Below, one piece after another: positions 62,368 to 64,000 of a stretch of 64,000 nucleotides of DNA. The notes below the pieces were generated by a model. It searched no databases, was not told the DNA's origin, and was given only the letters and a program-made list of their open reading frames with translations. The stretch comes from Thalassotalea_E sp964620605. GTDB taxonomy: Bacteria; Pseudomonadota; Gammaproteobacteria; Enterobacterales; Alteromonadaceae. Within the stretch, counting starts at the first letter, position 1. Each line of letters opens with the position of its first letter. The position numbers and the translations under genes were made by a program. Location: contig CAZUHQ010000009.1 in NCBI GenBank assembly GCA_964620605.1, positions 1 to 64,000 of the forward strand, written 5' to 3'.

Positions 62368-63048
62368 TTAGCTGCTCACCAACTGATAGCATTGCTGGCC
62401 ACTGGCCCGATATTTCGCTTCAAATGGTGTGAGAGGCTGACTATCTTCAATTTCTGTAATTTTCCCATTACGCCCGGCAATTTTCGCGGCAAACAGAAAT
62501 TCTTCAAGATAAAGCCGCCAGTTACTGCGCAAAATTAGCTGTTCACCGATAGTAATAATTTCAGGAAACACCGCACTGCCATGCCAGCGACGCTGGAGAT
62601 GTTTCGCTTTCGGCCAGGGATTGGGATACAAAATATAATGTTGACTAACTTGCCAATTAGCCCGTTTCACCAAGCGATAAAAGTCGTTAAGATCTGCCCG
62701 TACCAACAGGTAATTACTAACGTCCTGAGTGTCAGTTTGTTCAATTAGCAATTCATCATTACGATTAATACGGTGCGCTGATTTATCAACACCAATCACT
62801 AGTGCATCAGGATTACGTTTTGCTAACAAGCGGGTACTTTGACCCACTCCACAACAGGAATCTAAAATTATCTCACCATCATGAGCAAGCACGGCTTTGT
62901 TTGCCTGCTCAAATGCTTCCAGGGTATGCGCCTGAAACGGTTTTTGTGATGGGTGCTGCAAATGTTTATGAACTATCTCAGTCAGTTTTTCATGAATGCC
63001 TGGCTGATTAGTCACTATAGCTTTTGAGTCACCTGTGGTATCTGTCAT
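62368..63048 (-). CDS. TrmB-like SAM-dependent methyltransferase
   Basis: A 226-residue class I methyltransferase. The SAM loop is ILDSCCGVGQSTRLLA with the acidic GVDKS strand. PNPWPKAKHLQRRWHG is the hallmark of tRNA m7G46 methyltransferase (TrmB). The whole protein is more divergent than housekeeping TrmB, so this is likely a paralog, and its RNA substrate is uncertain. The ATG overlaps the stop of the upstream permease gene by one base, so it is co-translated with an ABC exporter. Confidence 0.75.
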   Translation of the reverse strand: MTDTTGDSKAIVTNQPGIHEKLTEIVHKHLQHPSQKPFQAHTLEAFEQANKAVLAHDGEIILDSCCGVGQSTRLLAKRNPDALVIGVDKSAHRINRNDELLIEQTDTQDVSNYLLVRADLNDFYRLVKRANWQVSQHYILYPNPWPKAKHLQRRWHGSAVFPEIITIGEQLILRSNWRLYLEEFLFAAKIAGRNGKITEIEDSQPLTPFEAKYRASGQQCYQLVSS

Positions 63049-63821
63049 TAACTTCTAAGCCCTATGCCTTTTGAGATCAAGGTCATGGCAATAGCAAACA
63101 GACTAATAATAAATACCGCCAGTACGCTAAATGCCACAGATAGGTCGACATCGGATATGCCTAAAAAGCCATAGCGAAACGCATTGACCATATAAACGAT
63201 AGGATTTACCTTAGACACTCCCTGCCAGAACTCAGGCAACAGGCTGATCGAATAAAATACCCCGCCAAGATAAGTTAACGGCGTTAGCACAAAGGTTGGA
63301 ATAATCGAAATATCGTCGAAACTACCAGCATAAATCGCATTAATTAAACCACCAAGTGAAAAAGTAGCTGAAGTTAATGCCACGGTAATGATGATCACCC
63401 AAACGTTATGCACTTGAATATCGGTAAAAAACAGCGAAATCAGCGTGACGATACAACCAACCAGAACACCGCGTGCCATACCGCCACCAACATAACCAGC
63501 CACTATCACCCAGTTTGGCACCGGCGCCACCAACATTTCTTCAACATTACGCTGCCATTTAGCGCTAAAAAACGACGACGCAACATTAGAATAAGAATTG
63601 GTAATCACGCTCATCATAATAAGCCCAGGGACGATAAACGCCATATAATCAAAACCGCCCATTTCACCGATACGCGAGCCGATAAGCGAACCAAAAATCA
63701 CAAAGTACAGGCTGATAGTGATTGCTGGCGGCACCAGGGTTTGCACCCAAATGCGCATAAAGCGGTGAATTTCTTTATGTAAGATACTTTTTAACGCAAT
63801 GGCATTTCTTGCAGACGACAT
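63048..63821 (-). CDS. ABC-2 type exporter permease (YadH-like)
   Basis: A 257-residue permease with six TM segments. The ABC-2 signature is in the C-terminal half (FVLTPLTYLGGVFYSISLLP, then NPIVYMVNAFRYG). It matches E. coli YadH in type and in its location near panBC. The exported substrate is unknown. It follows directly on its ATPase gene. Confidence 0.9.
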   Translation of the reverse strand: MSSARNAIALKSILHKEIHRFMRIWVQTLVPPAITISLYFVIFGSLIGSRIGEMGGFDYMAFIVPGLIMMSVITNSYSNVASSFFSAKWQRNVEEMLVAPVPNWVIVAGYVGGGMARGVLVGCIVTLISLFFTDIQVHNVWVIIITVALTSATFSLGGLINAIYAGSFDDISIIPTFVLTPLTYLGGVFYSISLLPEFWQGVSKVNPIVYMVNAFRYGFLGISDVDLSVAFSVLAVFIISLFAIAMTLISKGIGLRS

Positions 63822-64000
63822 TTACTGGCCTCCTTGAGCGGCCACTTGTTCTCCTGAGCCGACTAAACTGACAAATAATTCTTCTAAACGGTTACTCTTG
63901 TTACGCATACTTTGAACATCAATCTGCTGTTCACTCAACTGAGCGAAAACATCGTTAATGCGTTGCGACTTTTTAACATCCACTTCCAAGGTATGATCAT
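63822..64000 (-). CDS. ABC exporter ATPase (YadG-like), C-terminal part
   Basis: Only the last 59 codons are in the window. The translation ends ...NRLEELFVSLVGSGEQVAAQGGQ, typical of the C-terminal domain of YadG/CcmA-type ATPases. The stop abuts the permease ATG, with GGAGG inside the last codons serving as its ribosome site. The nucleotide-binding motifs lie beyond the window edge. Confidence 0.8.
   Translation of the reverse strand, partial: DHTLEVDVKKSQRINDVFAQLSEQQIDVQSMRNKSNRLEELFVSLVGSGEQVAAQGGQ

Overview
This window is a piece of a Gammaproteobacterial chromosome. It most resembles the Alteromonadales (Colwellia, Thalassotalea and relatives). That placement is inferred from protein similarity recalled by eye, from the many TonB, GGDEF and MCP genes, and from E. 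coli-like synteny in the right half. Base composition looks moderate (low to mid 40s % GC by eye), with an AT-richer stretch around 3.9-8.8 kb. Two 10-base runs of N mark unresolved assembly gaps, at 19177-19186 and 23573-23582.

Left part (1-35 kb, accessory). A GH97 alpha-glucosidase and an MFS sugar transporter form an operon. They are followed by an AT-rich block with a large Ig-like lipoprotein and a hipBA toxin-antitoxin pair, then a LacI regulator, a hybrid histidine kinase, a PAS-GGDEF diguanylate cyclase and a sugar porter. Next comes a FecI/FecR pair divergent from a TonB-dependent receptor that carries an STN domain. Behind the receptor lie a flavin-dependent halogenase, a SapC-family protein and a DUF6445-like protein. 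A LacI-type operator sequence recurs in front of both the GH97 gene and the receptor, so they may share a carbohydrate regulon, with FecI/FecR adding cell-surface signalling. A phosphate-binding-like protein with a porin, a diguanylate cyclase, a chemoreceptor and a Fur-box-preceded ferric iron ABC operon complete this half.

Right part (35-64 kb, core). This holds rnpB and rsmI; lpoA-yraN-diaA-dolP; sspAB and petABC; mrcB, a CNNM-type CBS protein, hrpB and thpR; a STAS-like protein and pepB; a darcynin-tautomerase pair; and sfsA-dksA-gluQ-pcnB-folK-panB-panC. The last stretch keeps most of the E. coli order from mrcB to panC. Where E. coli has panD followed by yadGH, this genome has a PLP-dependent decarboxylase of the PanP type, a TrmB-like methyltransferase and an ABC-2 exporter (yadH/yadG-like).

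Points of most interest are a receptor with a second internal signal peptide, a probable non-canonical AUC start of pcnB, a shared LacI-type operator, paired perfect palindromes at hipBA, a 49-bp tandem repeat of paired hairpins, and a 32-residue membrane protein gene with a strong ribosome binding site. I see no CRISPR array, tRNA, prophage or intact insertion sequence.
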